Below, one piece after another: positions 42,069 to 51,735 of a DNA stretch of 64,000 nucleotides. Source of the DNA: Winogradskyella wandonensis (GTDB lineage Bacteria > Bacteroidota > Bacteroidia > Flavobacteriales > Flavobacteriaceae); contig NZ_SMGI01000001.1 in NCBI RefSeq assembly GCF_004346845.1, positions 372,001-436,000 of the forward strand, read 5' to 3'. Numbering within the stretch: position 1 is the stretch's first letter; each line of letters opens with the position of its first letter. The notes beneath the pieces were generated by a model. The model was not told the origin of the DNA. It worked only from the letters and a program-made list of their open reading frames with translations, and made no database searches. Position numbers and translations under genes: made by a program.

Positions 42069-44024
42069 TTATTTCGATTCTGCTTCGATTTTTTTATCCG
42101 CTTCAGGCTCGTCACCATCTTTAGGAGGGCTCTCTTTTTTAAGGTATTTATCCAAAAATTGAACAATACGCTCATTAGCTTTAATCTGATTTTCCTTTTT
42201 CACAAAACCATGACCTTCATCTTCAAATAAAACATATTCCACTGGAACACCATTTTTACGGACACCTTCAACGATTTCGTCAGACTCTACTTGCAATACT
42301 CTAGGGTCTTTTGATCCTTGTAATACAATTAAGGGTTTGGTAACTTTATCTGTATGGAATAGAGGTGATATACGTTTTAAACGTACAGAATCTGCCGAAA
42401 ATGGGTCACCCAATTCTTTGTATAACGATTCTCTAAACGACTCCCAGTATGGTGGAATACTTTTTAATGTTCGCATCCAATTAGTTACTCCAAAAAGGTT
42501 TACACCAACAGCAAATTCTTCCGGTGTGTACGTTAGTGCGGCCATTGTCATGTAACCACCATAAGACCCACCAATGATTCCTATTTTACTACCATCAATC
42601 TCAGCTTGTTCTGCCAACCAATTTTTTCCTTCTACACAATCTTGAAGGTCTTTTTCGCCATGATTTAAGTCATCCATTTGATAAAACGTCTTTCCGTAAC
42701 CACTGCTTCCGCGATTATTAACAGCCAAAACCGCATAACCTTGATTAACCATATACTGAATCAGTGAGCTAAAGTTTTGGCGCGTTTGTCCGCCTGGCCC
42801 GCCATGTACCCAAACCATTGCAGGCACTTTGTTTTCTGCCGATGCTTGATGCGGTAAATAATAAATAGCAGGAATTTCTACACCATCAAAAGACTTATAG
42901 CGAATTACCTTTGCTGTCACTAGGTCGCCTGCATCTATATCTTTATTTAGCACATTGCTTAGTCTGTGTTGTTCTTTTGTTTCTAAATTGTAAGTGTACA
43001 AATCTGAAGGTGCATTAGAACCGCCTACATACATGCGCATCCAATTTTCGTCGCTACTAAAACCAACACTTGTTATACTTTTACCATCAAAATCTGGTAA
43101 ATCTATCGGAGTCATTGTTTTTGTGTCTAAAACTTCGATAGCGTTTTTACCGTCTTCATTGACGTAAACAACCATGTAGTTGCCATCTTCTGTAAAGCCA
43201 CTACCCATGATGTCCCAGTCTTTTTCAACAACTTTATTCTTTTCTCCTGTAGAAAGGTCGTAAGACATTAGGTAAGCAAATTCGCTACCATCGTCTGTAG
43301 TGTAATAGAACTTTGAATTATCTACTGCGAAGTCTTGAGCAGAATTAGCACTCTGATTGTCATTGATTTTTACTTTTTCTTTAGTTGTAGAATTATAAAG
43401 AAACAAATCGCTATCGTTGGTATTTATAGACTTTGATAATGCAAAATAATTTTCGTCATTCGACATGCCAGAAAATGTGAGGTTATCATTGTTTTGATAA
43501 ATCATTTCAGAAGAATAGTCCTCTAAATTCATTTTATACACATCAAAAAATCTAGGGTCTCTCTTGTTAGAACCGTAATACAGGCTTTTATTGTCTTTAG
43601 ACCAGCCATAAAAGCTAGATTTAGCCCCTTTTTCTGGGGTAATATCTTTTATGTTACCTTCTAAATCTCTAACAAAGAGATGGTCAATTTCGTCTCCGTT
43701 TCCATCAGCACTAAGTAGCATTCTATTGTCTTTAGGAAAGAAAGCCTCCGCAAAAATTGAAGTACTATCTGATGCCGTAATTGGTGTCATTTCGCCGCCA
43801 TTTGACGGAATCGTGTACACATTATAAATTCCTGAACGATTACTAGAGACTAGCAATTGTGAGTTGTCGTATGAAAAACTGCCACCTCCAATGGCTTCGT
43901 TATCCATAAATTGTTCAATGGTGTATTGCTTGACTTCTTTCTTTGCTAGGTCTGAGTTTTTAGCCTCATCCTTGCACGAAAAAAGTAAAATAGCCATACA
44001 TAAGCCAAAAAGTTTTGTTTTCAT
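42069..44024 (-). CDS. S9-family (prolyl oligopeptidase-type) peptidase, lipoprotein
   Basis: A 651-residue exported peptidase. The signal peptide ends at a lipobox (LLFSC), so it is membrane-anchored. Residues about 40-380 form a beta-propeller of WD40/TolB-like blades that gates the active site. The C-terminal alpha/beta-hydrolase domain has nucleophile S487 in GGSYGGYM, the Asp in GSKDPRV and the His in DEGHGF. It cleaves peptides, probably as DPP4- or acylaminoacyl-type; which is not clear. The C-terminus has an acidic, Lys-rich tail. The gene starts 22 bases after the BNR gene and is likely co-transcribed with it. Confidence 0.88.
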   Translation of the reverse strand: MKTKLFGLCMAILLFSCKDEAKNSDLAKKEVKQYTIEQFMDNEAIGGGSFSYDNSQLLVSSNRSGIYNVYTIPSNGGEMTPITASDSTSIFAEAFFPKDNRMLLSADGNGDEIDHLFVRDLEGNIKDITPEKGAKSSFYGWSKDNKSLYYGSNKRDPRFFDVYKMNLEDYSSEMIYQNNDNLTFSGMSNDENYFALSKSINTNDSDLFLYNSTTKEKVKINDNQSANSAQDFAVDNSKFYYTTDDGSEFAYLMSYDLSTGEKNKVVEKDWDIMGSGFTEDGNYMVVYVNEDGKNAIEVLDTKTMTPIDLPDFDGKSITSVGFSSDENWMRMYVGGSNAPSDLYTYNLETKEQHRLSNVLNKDIDAGDLVTAKVIRYKSFDGVEIPAIYYLPHQASAENKVPAMVWVHGGPGGQTRQNFSSLIQYMVNQGYAVLAVNNRGSSGYGKTFYQMDDLNHGEKDLQDCVEGKNWLAEQAEIDGSKIGIIGGSYGGYMTMAALTYTPEEFAVGVNLFGVTNWMRTLKSIPPYWESFRESLYKELGDPFSADSVRLKRISPLFHTDKVTKPLIVLQGSKDPRVLQVESDEIVEGVRKNGVPVEYVLFEDEGHGFVKKENQIKANERIVQFLDKYLKKESPPKDGDEPEADKKIEAESK

Positions 44025-44046
44025 ATTCTTGTTGATTAGTTTATAT

Positions 44047-47000
44047 TTAGTCTATACCAAATGTTTTGGTTTCTTTAAATGGATTGGTCTGAAGCGTTTT
44101 CATTTCTGCTTCATAGTTCTTCCATCGGTTATTGAAAAATGCATTGGTTTCACTTAGTAATTCTTTTACAGCATCTTTCGCATGCTTTATCAGCGTGGTT
44201 TCTGTTGTAGTTAAGCCATTTTGACTACCTGCAATGTAACCTCTAGCAGTTCCTAAACGCTGAAGTGCAGTGACCTCAGGATTACGGGTAATACCTTGAC
44301 GCTTGTCTTCTTTACCAAAGAATTTATCTAGAAGGGTGTCAATAGATTTTACAACAGAATCTGAAGCTTCAATCTGAGTCTTATAAGCTTCTTTATCTAG
44401 TTTTTTCAATTCAGATTTATATTTTGAAGCAATATCTTTACTTTCAACCAGTTGTTTTGAAGCATCAGCAAGTGTTTGATAAATTTTTTCCAATTCTTTT
44501 GAAGCTGCATAAATCTCGTTAATATTTTTCTGAGATACATTAAGTCTAGGGTCAGATTCAACTTTAACCGTAGTCTCAGAAGTTTGGTCGCCGTAATGCA
44601 ATACCGCTTTGTATGTTCCTGGTTTTACGGAAACACCGCTTGGTTCTCTTGTCGATTTTCTGATACGTCTAGATGGTCTGTCTACGCCAGCTTCATCCAT
44701 ATACCATGTCCAACGGTGTAGACCATTTTCTTTTGGTGCTTTTTGCTTCAACGTTCTGATAAGACGTGAGCTATCGTAAATTTTTAATTGAAGTGAATCC
44801 CACTTGACTTTCCCTTCATCTTTTTCGTTGCTCTCATCTTTATCCTTTTTCTCTTTTTTTGGCAATTCCTTTTTATTAAACATATAAGCAAACCTAGCAC
44901 CACCAGGTCTATTTTCGCCATGATACATGGCATCTGCACCAAAACGACTTCCTGTTGGTTGTTGGTATGCTGCTTGATATGCCGTTGGCGGATTAAATAA
45001 TTTAATATTTGAAGATAATGTCGATGAATTTTTCGCTATTTCTCTTAACGGTCTAATATCATCTAAAACCCAAGCGGCGCGGCCAAAAGTACCAATTACT
45101 AAATCGTGCTCACGTGGATGGATTACTAAATCTTTTACAGAGGTTGTAGGGAAACCGTTAGTCCATTTGGTCCATTTTTCGCCTGCGTTTATGGATACAT
45201 ACAAACCATCATCTGTGCCTAGAAACATTAAGTTTGGTTCTTCTAAATCTTCAACAATGGCTAGTGTGTAACTTTGCACATCATTTTCATCTACAATGCG
45301 CTCCCAAGTTTTACCATAATTTTTAGTTCTATACGCATAAGGCGTGTAATTAAAACGTCTATAATCATTTGCGATTAAAAGTGCTTCGCCTTTGTTTTTA
45401 TTAGACGCTTTTATTTGCGCAACCCAACTTCCTTTTGGTAAACCTTTTATATTATTAGTGACTTCGTTCCAAGACTCGCCACCATTTGTGGTGTAGTGTA
45501 CACGTCCATCGTCTGTTCCTGCCCAAATCATATCTTTTTCTACTGGTGATGGTTCAATCACTAAAATAGTACAGTGATTTTCAGCACCAGTTGCGTCCAT
45601 GGTTAGTCCACCACTTTCGGATTGTTTTTGTTTTTCTGGGTCGTTAGTAGATAAATCTGGAGAAATTACGGTCCAAGTTTCCCCTTTGTCTGTCGATTTG
45701 TGCACAAACTGACTTCCGAAGTAAATGGTGCTATTGTCAAAAGGGTCGATGTTTATGGCTGAATTCCAATTGAATCTTAAACGCACATCAGCATCAGGAT
45801 GTGTTGGTTTTACGCCGTAGTTATTTCCTGTTTGCCAATCGTACCGTGTCACATTTCCTTGCTGACTCATTGACCATCCGTAACGGCTATCTTCTCTGTC
45901 TGGTACCACATCAAAACCATCGCCAAAACTAATTTCTTGCCAATAGCTATTTCTAATGCCTTGTGCGCGCCAGACATAAGCCGGACCTCGCCACGAACCG
46001 TTATCTTGCATTCCGCCGTAAACATTGTAAGGATATTCGTTATCTACATTAATATGATAGAATTGAGCTACAGGTAAATTGCCAATAAAACGCCAAGATT
46101 TTCCGCCATCTTTGGTAATATTCATTCCACCATCGTTACCATCAATCATAAAACTTCCGTCTTCAGGATGAATCCACCATGCATGGTGATCTGGATGTAC
46201 ACCATTGCTTACACCATAAGCAGGCATCAATTGACTGAAATTTTTACCACCATCTTCAGAAACATTCACGTAAGTAAACACGGAGTACACACGGTTTTCA
46301 TTTTGTGGGTCCACATAGATTTCAGAATAATAGAATGGTCGGTTACCAATATCACTTTTATTATTAATCATTTTCCAGCTAAAACCACCATCTTCACTTT
46401 TGTATAGCGCATTCTTTTTTGCTTCAACTAAGGCATAAACGATGTTAGGTTTGTTAGGTGCAATAGCGATACCAATACGACCTAAATCTCCTTTTGGTAA
46501 TCCGTCTTCATCCGTTAATTTTTTCCATGTTTTTCCACCATCATGCGTCATATGCAATCCTGAGCCTTTTCCACCAGAATTAAAAAACCATGGGTCGCGC
46601 TTGTGTTCCCACATAGCCACAAATAATTTATTTGGGTTAGTTGGGTCCATTACCATATCCGCAACACCAGTTTTATTATTGGCAAAAAGGATTTTATTCC
46701 ACGTTTTTCCGCCATCAGTCGTTTTAAAAACACCGCGCTCTGGGTGCTCGCCCCAAGGTGAACCAATGGCGCCAACATACACTACATCAGGATTTGTTGG
46801 GTCTACAATTATTCTGTGGATATGGCGGGTTTTTTCTAAGCCCATTGCCATCCATGTTTTTCCGCCATCTAGGGATTTGTAAACACCGTAACCGCCATTA
46901 AGTGAGTTACGTGGATTACCTTCTCCTGTACCCACCCAAATGACACTTGGGTTAGATTGCTGAATTTCTACTGCTCCGATTGAAGCCGTTAATTCTTTAT

Positions 47001-47238
47001 CGAAAATAGGTTCCCATTTTATGCCACCAGAAGTCGATTTCCATAGACCACCAGAAGCTGTACCAACATACATAATGTCGGGGTTGCTGTTTACAACATC
47101 AATAGCTGTTACACGACCAGACATACCGCCAGGTCCAATATTTCTAGGTTTCATGTTTTTTACCATGTCCATAGAAAAATCTTGTGCAGAAAGAAGTGTT
47201 ACGCAGATAAGCATAACAACAGAGAAAAATTGTTTCAT
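44047..47238 (-). CDS. exported BNR/VPS10-like beta-propeller protein
   Basis: A 1063-residue exported protein. The signal peptide ends after LLSAQ. Two sortilin-like propellers follow, with at least ten Asp-box motifs such as SLDGGKTW, TTDGGKTW, THDGGKTW, SEDGGFSW, TKDGGKSW and STDKGETW. Around residues 775-900 comes a fibronectin-like beta domain, then a helical region to the end. There is no T9SS sorting domain, so it is probably periplasmic or outer-membrane attached, unlike the other propeller at 9348. The role is unknown; relatives are annotated as glycosyl hydrolases without proof. It lies behind the LytTR regulator. Confidence 0.82.
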   Translation of the reverse strand: MKQFFSVVMLICVTLLSAQDFSMDMVKNMKPRNIGPGGMSGRVTAIDVVNSNPDIMYVGTASGGLWKSTSGGIKWEPIFDKELTASIGAVEIQQSNPSVIWVGTGEGNPRNSLNGGYGVYKSLDGGKTWMAMGLEKTRHIHRIIVDPTNPDVVYVGAIGSPWGEHPERGVFKTTDGGKTWNKILFANNKTGVADMVMDPTNPNKLFVAMWEHKRDPWFFNSGGKGSGLHMTHDGGKTWKKLTDEDGLPKGDLGRIGIAIAPNKPNIVYALVEAKKNALYKSEDGGFSWKMINNKSDIGNRPFYYSEIYVDPQNENRVYSVFTYVNVSEDGGKNFSQLMPAYGVSNGVHPDHHAWWIHPEDGSFMIDGNDGGMNITKDGGKSWRFIGNLPVAQFYHINVDNEYPYNVYGGMQDNGSWRGPAYVWRAQGIRNSYWQEISFGDGFDVVPDREDSRYGWSMSQQGNVTRYDWQTGNNYGVKPTHPDADVRLRFNWNSAINIDPFDNSTIYFGSQFVHKSTDKGETWTVISPDLSTNDPEKQKQSESGGLTMDATGAENHCTILVIEPSPVEKDMIWAGTDDGRVHYTTNGGESWNEVTNNIKGLPKGSWVAQIKASNKNKGEALLIANDYRRFNYTPYAYRTKNYGKTWERIVDENDVQSYTLAIVEDLEEPNLMFLGTDDGLYVSINAGEKWTKWTNGFPTTSVKDLVIHPREHDLVIGTFGRAAWVLDDIRPLREIAKNSSTLSSNIKLFNPPTAYQAAYQQPTGSRFGADAMYHGENRPGGARFAYMFNKKELPKKEKKDKDESNEKDEGKVKWDSLQLKIYDSSRLIRTLKQKAPKENGLHRWTWYMDEAGVDRPSRRIRKSTREPSGVSVKPGTYKAVLHYGDQTSETTVKVESDPRLNVSQKNINEIYAASKELEKIYQTLADASKQLVESKDIASKYKSELKKLDKEAYKTQIEASDSVVKSIDTLLDKFFGKEDKRQGITRNPEVTALQRLGTARGYIAGSQNGLTTTETTLIKHAKDAVKELLSETNAFFNNRWKNYEAEMKTLQTNPFKETKTFGID

Positions 47239-47303
47239 TATAATTTTGGGTTAGTTTGCGTAAAGCCTAAAATTAGTGAATGACGGCTTTATATTAGTTG
47301 TAT

Positions 47304-48008
47304 TTATGTTAAAAATTTATTTGTAAAATCACTCTTGTAAGCTCTTCCGATAGGTATTTTTTTATCGTACTGGAGATATACACGATTTCCGCTAATCTTT
47401 TCAATTTTATTGGTGTTGATGATGTAAGATTTGTGCACTCTAGCAAATTGATTAGTGTCTAGGCGTTTTATCCATTCAGTTAATGAGTCTGAAGATAATA
47501 GCTTCTTATTTTCTGTATAGATTTCTACATAATCAGCATCAGATTTTATGTAAATGATATCGTCAATTTTTAGGCGTACAAGTTCGTAACCAGATTTTAT
47601 AAAAATCTCTTTCTTTTGATTGGGTTCATTTTTAGAATCATTGGTAGAATTACTCTCCAACATTTGAGATGCCTTTGTAATTGCTTGGATAAACCTTGGA
47701 AAAGAAAATGGTTTTAAAAGATAATCTACCACATTGAGTTCGTAACTTTCTAAGGCATAATCTGGGAAAGCCGTTGTTAAGATAACTTTTGGAGGATTTG
47801 ACAGACTTTTTAAAAAGTCAATACCAGAAAGTTTGGGTAAATGAATATCTAAAAAAATGACATCTACTTGTTGTGTTTTTATAGTTTCTAGTGCTTCTAT
47901 AGCATCCGAAAAAGTCCCAACGAGCGATAAGCTTTTAGCATCTTCGATATATTTTTTTAAAATACGTTGCGCTGGTAATTGGTCTTCTATAATAATACAG
48001 TTCATCAT
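47304..48008 (-). CDS. LytTR-family response regulator (module A)
   Basis: A 234-residue regulator. The receiver has the E-D acidic pair (E8-D9), D54 in IFLDIHLPKLSG as phospho-acceptor and DYLLKPF. The LytTR DNA-binding domain begins near KEIFIKSGYELVRLKIDDI and ends with HKSYIINTNKI and IPIGRAYKSDF. The start overlaps the kinase stop by one base, so kinase and regulator are one transcript. It probably controls the divergent outer-membrane receptor gene at 49225 and may also act on the genes behind it (BNR protein, S9 peptidase). Confidence 0.9.
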   Translation of the reverse strand: MMNCIIIEDQLPAQRILKKYIEDAKSLSLVGTFSDAIEALETIKTQQVDVIFLDIHLPKLSGIDFLKSLSNPPKVILTTAFPDYALESYELNVVDYLLKPFSFPRFIQAITKASQMLESNSTNDSKNEPNQKKEIFIKSGYELVRLKIDDIIYIKSDADYVEIYTENKKLLSSDSLTEWIKRLDTNQFARVHKSYIINTNKIEKISGNRVYLQYDKKIPIGRAYKSDFTNKFLT

Positions 48009-49030
48009 TAATTCTCGTTGAGATTAATTTCCAATTTCACCTCATAGATAGAGTTATCTGATTTTATGTCTAATTGATGCTTGTTTGGGTAGATAAGTTC
48101 TAATCGTTTTTTTACATTTTTCAAACCAATGCCGTGTGGTAAATTATCGACATTAGACGCTTCACTATAAGTATTAGAGCACTCAAAAGTTAAATAACCT
48201 TCGTCAGTAACTTTAAGATTTATAGTAATAGAGATGCTTTTGGTTTGACTAGATGCGCTATGCTTAAAGGCATTCTCTATAAATACTGTAAGTATAAGTG
48301 GCGCAATTTTGTAATTCGATGGGATTTCTTCCACATTAAAATTAACTGTACCACGACCTTCAACTTGAAACTTACTGAGGTTAATGTAATTTTTAAGTTG
48401 CTCAATTTCCTTTCCTAAAGGCACAAATTTTGCTTTACATTCATAAAGCATATATCTTAAAACTGTAGATAATTCTAGAATAATTTCGGGTGTTTTTGGT
48501 GACTGTTCAATAGCGTGTGCATACAAGTTATTAATGTTATTGAACAAAAAGTGAGGATTAATCTGAGATTTTAAAAATTGAAGTTCACTTTCTTTTACTG
48601 AGTTTTTTAGTTTCTGAACTTCTCTCTGCTGTGTTAAAGCATCCCATGCAAATTTAAAACCAACTAAAATGGTAAGTGTAGGTAGTGTATTCAATAGATT
48701 ATAAAAAATATTAGAAAAACGACGACCGCGCGTATCTGGATAAAATATTTTTTCTAAAATCAATTCTTCAACAAGTATCACAGCAACTGCAATTAGCCCA
48801 GTACTTATAGCAAAGAGAATGTATTTACGTTTATACAAAAAATTTGGAAGACATACGTAATTGATGATTAAACCAGCAATAGCAAAATTTAAATAGAATA
48901 ATATTTGATGTGCTTCTAATCCAGGAATCCGCTTATCAAAGGCATAGAAAATAAAGACTACGACATTAAGGCATAGTATAAAAACTAATTCTTTAGACGA
49001 AAATTTGTTAGAGTTAATGACATCCTTCAT
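48008..49030 (-). CDS. LytS-type histidine kinase (module A)
   Basis: A 340-residue kinase with four N-terminal membrane helices (about 15-125). The catalytic part has phospho-acceptor H160 in INPHFLFNNINNLYAHA, then LRYMLYE, N-box IENAFKHS and G-box GIGLKNVKKRLELIYP. No periplasmic sensor domain is seen, so the signal is probably sensed within the membrane. It shares a base with the regulator and is divergent from the outer-membrane beta-barrel gene starting at 49225. Confidence 0.9.
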   Translation of the reverse strand: MKDVINSNKFSSKELVFILCLNVVVFIFYAFDKRIPGLEAHQILFYLNFAIAGLIINYVCLPNFLYKRKYILFAISTGLIAVAVILVEELILEKIFYPDTRGRRFSNIFYNLLNTLPTLTILVGFKFAWDALTQQREVQKLKNSVKESELQFLKSQINPHFLFNNINNLYAHAIEQSPKTPEIILELSTVLRYMLYECKAKFVPLGKEIEQLKNYINLSKFQVEGRGTVNFNVEEIPSNYKIAPLILTVFIENAFKHSASSQTKSISITINLKVTDEGYLTFECSNTYSEASNVDNLPHGIGLKNVKKRLELIYPNKHQLDIKSDNSIYEVKLEINLNEN

Positions 49031-49098
49031 GCTTTAAAAATAACGATTTAGGTGATTATTCTTTAATAGTTTCTAGAAACAACCAATATTTCAGACCC

Positions 49099-49128
49099 AA
49101 CAACAATAAGTATGCTATAAACAACAAT
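49099..49128. promoter_or_regulatory. direct repeat upstream of the module A receptor gene (candidate LytTR site)
   Basis: AACAACAAT occurs at 49099-49107 and at 49120-49128, 21 bases apart (two helical turns) with a 12-base spacer. LytTR operators are 9-base direct repeats with a 12-13 base spacer, so spacing and length match exactly; the sequence itself is only partly like the known consensus (GTT core on the other strand). It lies between the kinase and the outer-membrane receptor gene. Confidence 0.45.
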
Positions 49129-49224
49129 TGTGCGGTTAGACCTAAAAGTGTTGTCGTTTACAGGTTTTGGTTTTACATGGTCTCACAACATCTTTACTTT
49201 TACAAAAAAATCCAACAAAACGCT

Positions 49225-51681
49225 ATGAAAAAAATTCTAACATTATTATTAGGTTTTACGTTTACGTTTATTCAAGCTCAAGAGCGTTCTCAAGCTAGTG
49301 AAGTTAAAATAACGGGTAAAGTCGTAGAGGCATCTAACGGTCGGTCGTTAGAATACTCAACAATTGTTGTATTAAATCCTGAAGGAAAAGTAATTACTGG
49401 TGGTATTGCAGATATCGATGGTAATTACAGTATTCTCGTAGCTCCAGGTACATACGATGTTAAGTTTGAATTTATAGGATTTAAAACGAAGACCTTAAAA
49501 AATCAGAATATTGTAAAAGATACAACTTTACCAACCGTAAAATTAGAAATTGATTCGGAGTCTTTAGACGAAGTTGTGGTAACAGCAAAAACAACCGAAG
49601 TACAAATTAGATTAGATAAAAAAGTTTACAATATTGGTAAAGATTTAACGACTGGCGGCGCCACAGTAGGCGATGCACTTGGCAATGTACCGTCGGTAAC
49701 AGTAGATGCGGATGGTGCCATAGCACTGCGTGGTAATGGTAATGTTAGAATTTTAATTAACGGTAGACCATCAGCTATCGCAGGTTTTGGTTCTACAGAT
49801 GCTTTACAATCACTTCCTGCAGATGCGATTGAGCGTGTAGAGGTGATTACATCGCCATCGGCTAGATACGATGCAGAAGGTACAGCTGGTATTTTAAATA
49901 TTATTTTAAAGCGAGAAAAAACACTAGGCTTTAATGGTTCTGTACAGACTTTTGTGCGCTATCCTTGGGGAGCAGGTGTTACGGGTAATGTAAATCTACG
50001 AACAGAGAAATTCAATATTTTCAACACAACCAGTTATAATAGAAGAACATCTCCGGGACAAGCTTTTTTTAGAAATCAGTTTTTCTCAAACCAAGTTGTA
50101 AATCCTATAGTGATAGAAAATAGAGATTTCGATAGATCAGATATTGGCTTTAATACCAATATTGGAGCAGAATATTTTATAAATGATAAGTCGTCTATCA
50201 CAGGGTCATTTTTTATTTCTAATGGTAAAGACGATGATGAAACTATAAATAATACAGATGAATTTGACCCTAATGATGATTTAGCTTTTAACCGAATTAG
50301 AACCGAATATGAAACGGAAGACGATAACAATTATCAGTTTTCTCTAAATTACATAAATCGATTTAATGATAGTGGTCATCAACTTACAGCAGACCTTCAA
50401 TATGGCGTTGATGACCAAGAGGAAACGGCTTTAATTGATGAGCTAAATACATTTCCTTCTGAAGAAATTTTACCTTCTGAACTTATACGTACAATAGAAG
50501 ATGGAAATGAATTTTTAGCACAGGTCGATTACGTGTATCCAATTGGTGAAAATGCACAATTTGAAGCTGGATACCGAGGTAATTTTGAAACGACAACCAC
50601 AGATTTTTTGGTTACAGAACAAGCTACAGCAGGTGGTGAGTTTATTACAAACGAAGATTTAACCAACATATTTACCTATAAAGAAGGCATCAATGCGGTG
50701 TATACTCAATACGGAAATAAATTTGGTAAATTTTCTTTTTTAGCAGGATTACGTTTTGAGCACACGCGGCTAGCAGGAACGGTAGAAGGCGATGGAAACA
50801 ATGATGTCGTAATCGATTTCGATAACTCATATCCAGGGTTGTTTCCCACGTTAAATTTAAATTACGAAATCAACGATTCTGAAAACTTCACATTTGGATA
50901 CAATCGAAGAATAAATAGGCCTCGAGGAAGATCTGTTAATCCATTTCCATCGCGTTCTAGTGAGGCCAATATTTTTCAAGGAAACCCAAGCTTAAATCCT
51001 GCTTTTGCAAATGCTTTTGACCTAGGTTACTTAAAACGGTGGGGAAAAACCTTAACCTTTACAACATCTGTTTACTATCAATACGAAACAGATGCCTTTG
51101 AGCGTATCCAAGAAGACACAGGAGAAGAAACTCCAAATGGTATTCCAATCATTAGAACTATTCCTATAAATTTAAGTACTAATGAGCGTATCGGTTTTGA
51201 GGCTGGTCTACTTTACAATCCATTAAAATGGTTACAAATTAATGGTAGTTTTAACTTCTTTCAATTTAATACAAAAGGTGCTTTTAATGGTATAGATTAC
51301 GGTACTAAAAATACCAGTTACTTTTCAAGATTAAGTGCAAAAGTAGATTTCACAAAAGACTTTCAATTTCAGACTAACGCCATTTATAGAGGTCCACGAA
51401 ATAATGCACAGACCGAAACAAAAAGCATTTTATTTCTTAATATGGCATTAAGTAAAGATGTTTTAAAAGGAAATGGTACAATAGCACTTAATGTAAGAGA
51501 CGTTTTTAACTCTAGAAAACGTATATCTCTTACAGAGGCAGAAACCTTTAGAAGCGATAGCGAATTTCAGTTTAGAGTACGTACTATCAATGCATCTTTC
51601 GTCTTTAGATTTAATCAGAAAAAAGAACGACAAAAAGGTTCTAGAGATGATAATGATGGTGGTGAAGATGATGATTTCTAA
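49225..51681 (+). CDS. outer-membrane beta-barrel receptor (CarboxypepD_reg-like, TonB-dependent type), module A
   Basis: A protein of about 818 residues. The signal peptide (MKKILTLLLGFTFTFIQAQ) is followed by a carboxypeptidase-regulatory-like domain (KITGKVVEASNGRSLEYSTI, about 25-105), a plug region (DALGNVPSVTVDADGAIALRG; ILINGRPSA) and a C-terminal barrel of about 22 strands (outer membrane beta-barrel family, TonB-like). No TonB box is obvious. The tail is a short acidic Asp-rich run. The start is 49225; the frame from 49177 precedes the signal peptide. It is divergent from the kinase gene. Substrate unknown. Confidence 0.85.
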   Translation: MKKILTLLLGFTFTFIQAQERSQASEVKITGKVVEASNGRSLEYSTIVVLNPEGKVITGGIADIDGNYSILVAPGTYDVKFEFIGFKTKTLKNQNIVKDTTLPTVKLEIDSESLDEVVVTAKTTEVQIRLDKKVYNIGKDLTTGGATVGDALGNVPSVTVDADGAIALRGNGNVRILINGRPSAIAGFGSTDALQSLPADAIERVEVITSPSARYDAEGTAGILNIILKREKTLGFNGSVQTFVRYPWGAGVTGNVNLRTEKFNIFNTTSYNRRTSPGQAFFRNQFFSNQVVNPIVIENRDFDRSDIGFNTNIGAEYFINDKSSITGSFFISNGKDDDETINNTDEFDPNDDLAFNRIRTEYETEDDNNYQFSLNYINRFNDSGHQLTADLQYGVDDQEETALIDELNTFPSEEILPSELIRTIEDGNEFLAQVDYVYPIGENAQFEAGYRGNFETTTTDFLVTEQATAGGEFITNEDLTNIFTYKEGINAVYTQYGNKFGKFSFLAGLRFEHTRLAGTVEGDGNNDVVIDFDNSYPGLFPTLNLNYEINDSENFTFGYNRRINRPRGRSVNPFPSRSSEANIFQGNPSLNPAFANAFDLGYLKRWGKTLTFTTSVYYQYETDAFERIQEDTGEETPNGIPIIRTIPINLSTNERIGFEAGLLYNPLKWLQINGSFNFFQFNTKGAFNGIDYGTKNTSYFSRLSAKVDFTKDFQFQTNAIYRGPRNNAQTETKSILFLNMALSKDVLKGNGTIALNVRDVFNSRKRISLTEAETFRSDSEFQFRVRTINASFVFRFNQKKERQKGSRDDNDGGEDDDF

Positions 51682-51735
51682 AAGAGATGTTAATGCTTTC
51701 GTTAGGAGTTGAAAAAGCGGTATTTTTATACTGCT

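Noticed and set aside
44047-47238. T9SS cargo status for the second propeller protein
   Set aside because: No sorting domain is found at the C-terminus, which is helical.
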